DNA of 64,000 nucleotides from Aphrocallistes beatrix (Eukaryota; Porifera; Hexactinellida; Sceptrulophora; Aphrocallistidae): NCBI GenBank assembly GCA_963281255.1, contig OY725493.1, positions 426,929 to 490,928 of the forward strand, read 5' to 3'. Shown piece by piece: positions 63,804 to 64,000 of this stretch (position 1 is its first letter; each line of letters starts with the position of its first letter). The notes under the pieces were generated by a model. It saw only the letters and a program-made list of their open reading frames with translations, ran no database searches and was not told where the DNA came from. The position numbers and the translations under genes were made by a program.

Positions 63804-64000
63804 GTTTCAATATTTTGTTTTGTGCAAGGTGACAATTAAGTTTTGTTACCCGTCAACGTCAACTAATAAGTCGGAAACTAATCAACCGATCAGAGAGTCG
63901 TCAAATTATAGAAAATTCCCTCATTTCTTAATCATATTTCCAGTATATCCTCATTGTTGCTCTGCCATTCGACACATACTCCCTTTGTCTTCACATAATC
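63804..64000. other. Right-edge sequence
   Basis: No feature recognised. Confidence 0.4.

Overview
The window is animal nuclear DNA. Genes carry spliceosomal introns with GT/AG ends. The protein set is metazoan: an ADAM metalloprotease with disintegrin, transmembrane segment and proline-rich tail; a GAF-GAF cyclic nucleotide phosphodiesterase; a nucleophosmin with its C-terminal nucleic-acid-binding domain; a bHLH-PAS protein; a PH-START protein; and a MACPF protein. Noncoding DNA is AT-rich and crowded with short inverted-repeat transposons. I cannot name the species; an early-branching or other invertebrate animal is likeliest. I recognised no tRNA, rRNA or CRISPR array.

Layout. 0.6-0.85 kb: a small uncertain ORF. 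2.0-7.9 kb (-): a complete 8-exon ADAM gene of 803 aa. 9-23 kb (+): a tandem array of seven single-exon ICMT-like membrane methyltransferase genes, the first truncated, most with a TATA-like box 45-58 bp before the ATG. 23.3-24.3 kb (-): an NPM1-like gene. 25.3-30.0 kb (-): a five-exon PH-START gene. 31.3-32.5 kb (+): bHLH-PAS. 34.2-35.4 kb (+): an unrecognised charged protein. 35.7-39.1 kb: an inverted second copy of the NPM1/ICMT segment, with one ICMT copy frameshifted. 39.7-41.1 kb (+): a two-exon aldo-keto reductase. 43.7-52.8 kb (+): a PDE5/11-like phosphodiesterase whose last two exons are tandemly duplicated at 53.7-55.9 kb. 57.4-59.8 kb (+): a protein joining a P-loop GTPase to a MACPF (perforin-like) domain. 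60-64 kb: LINE, Tc1-like and integrase remnants.

Two architectures dominate. The first is local duplication: the tandem ICMT-like array, an inverted segmental duplication with 5.0 and 3.4 kb arms around an 11.4 kb single-copy spacer, and the partial PDE duplication. The second is an unusually diverse set of non-autonomous DNA transposons (pogo/Tigger-like, hAT-like, piggyBac-like, Tc1-like, and at least two further families with 7-bp and 9-bp target duplications). Many are nested, and several are dated by empty sites in the duplicated copy.

The observations I rate highest are the GTPase-MACPF fusion, the complementary lesions of the two PDE 3' halves, the M-for-R change in the HPSY motif of every ICMT-like copy, and a perfect 32-bp intronic hairpin.
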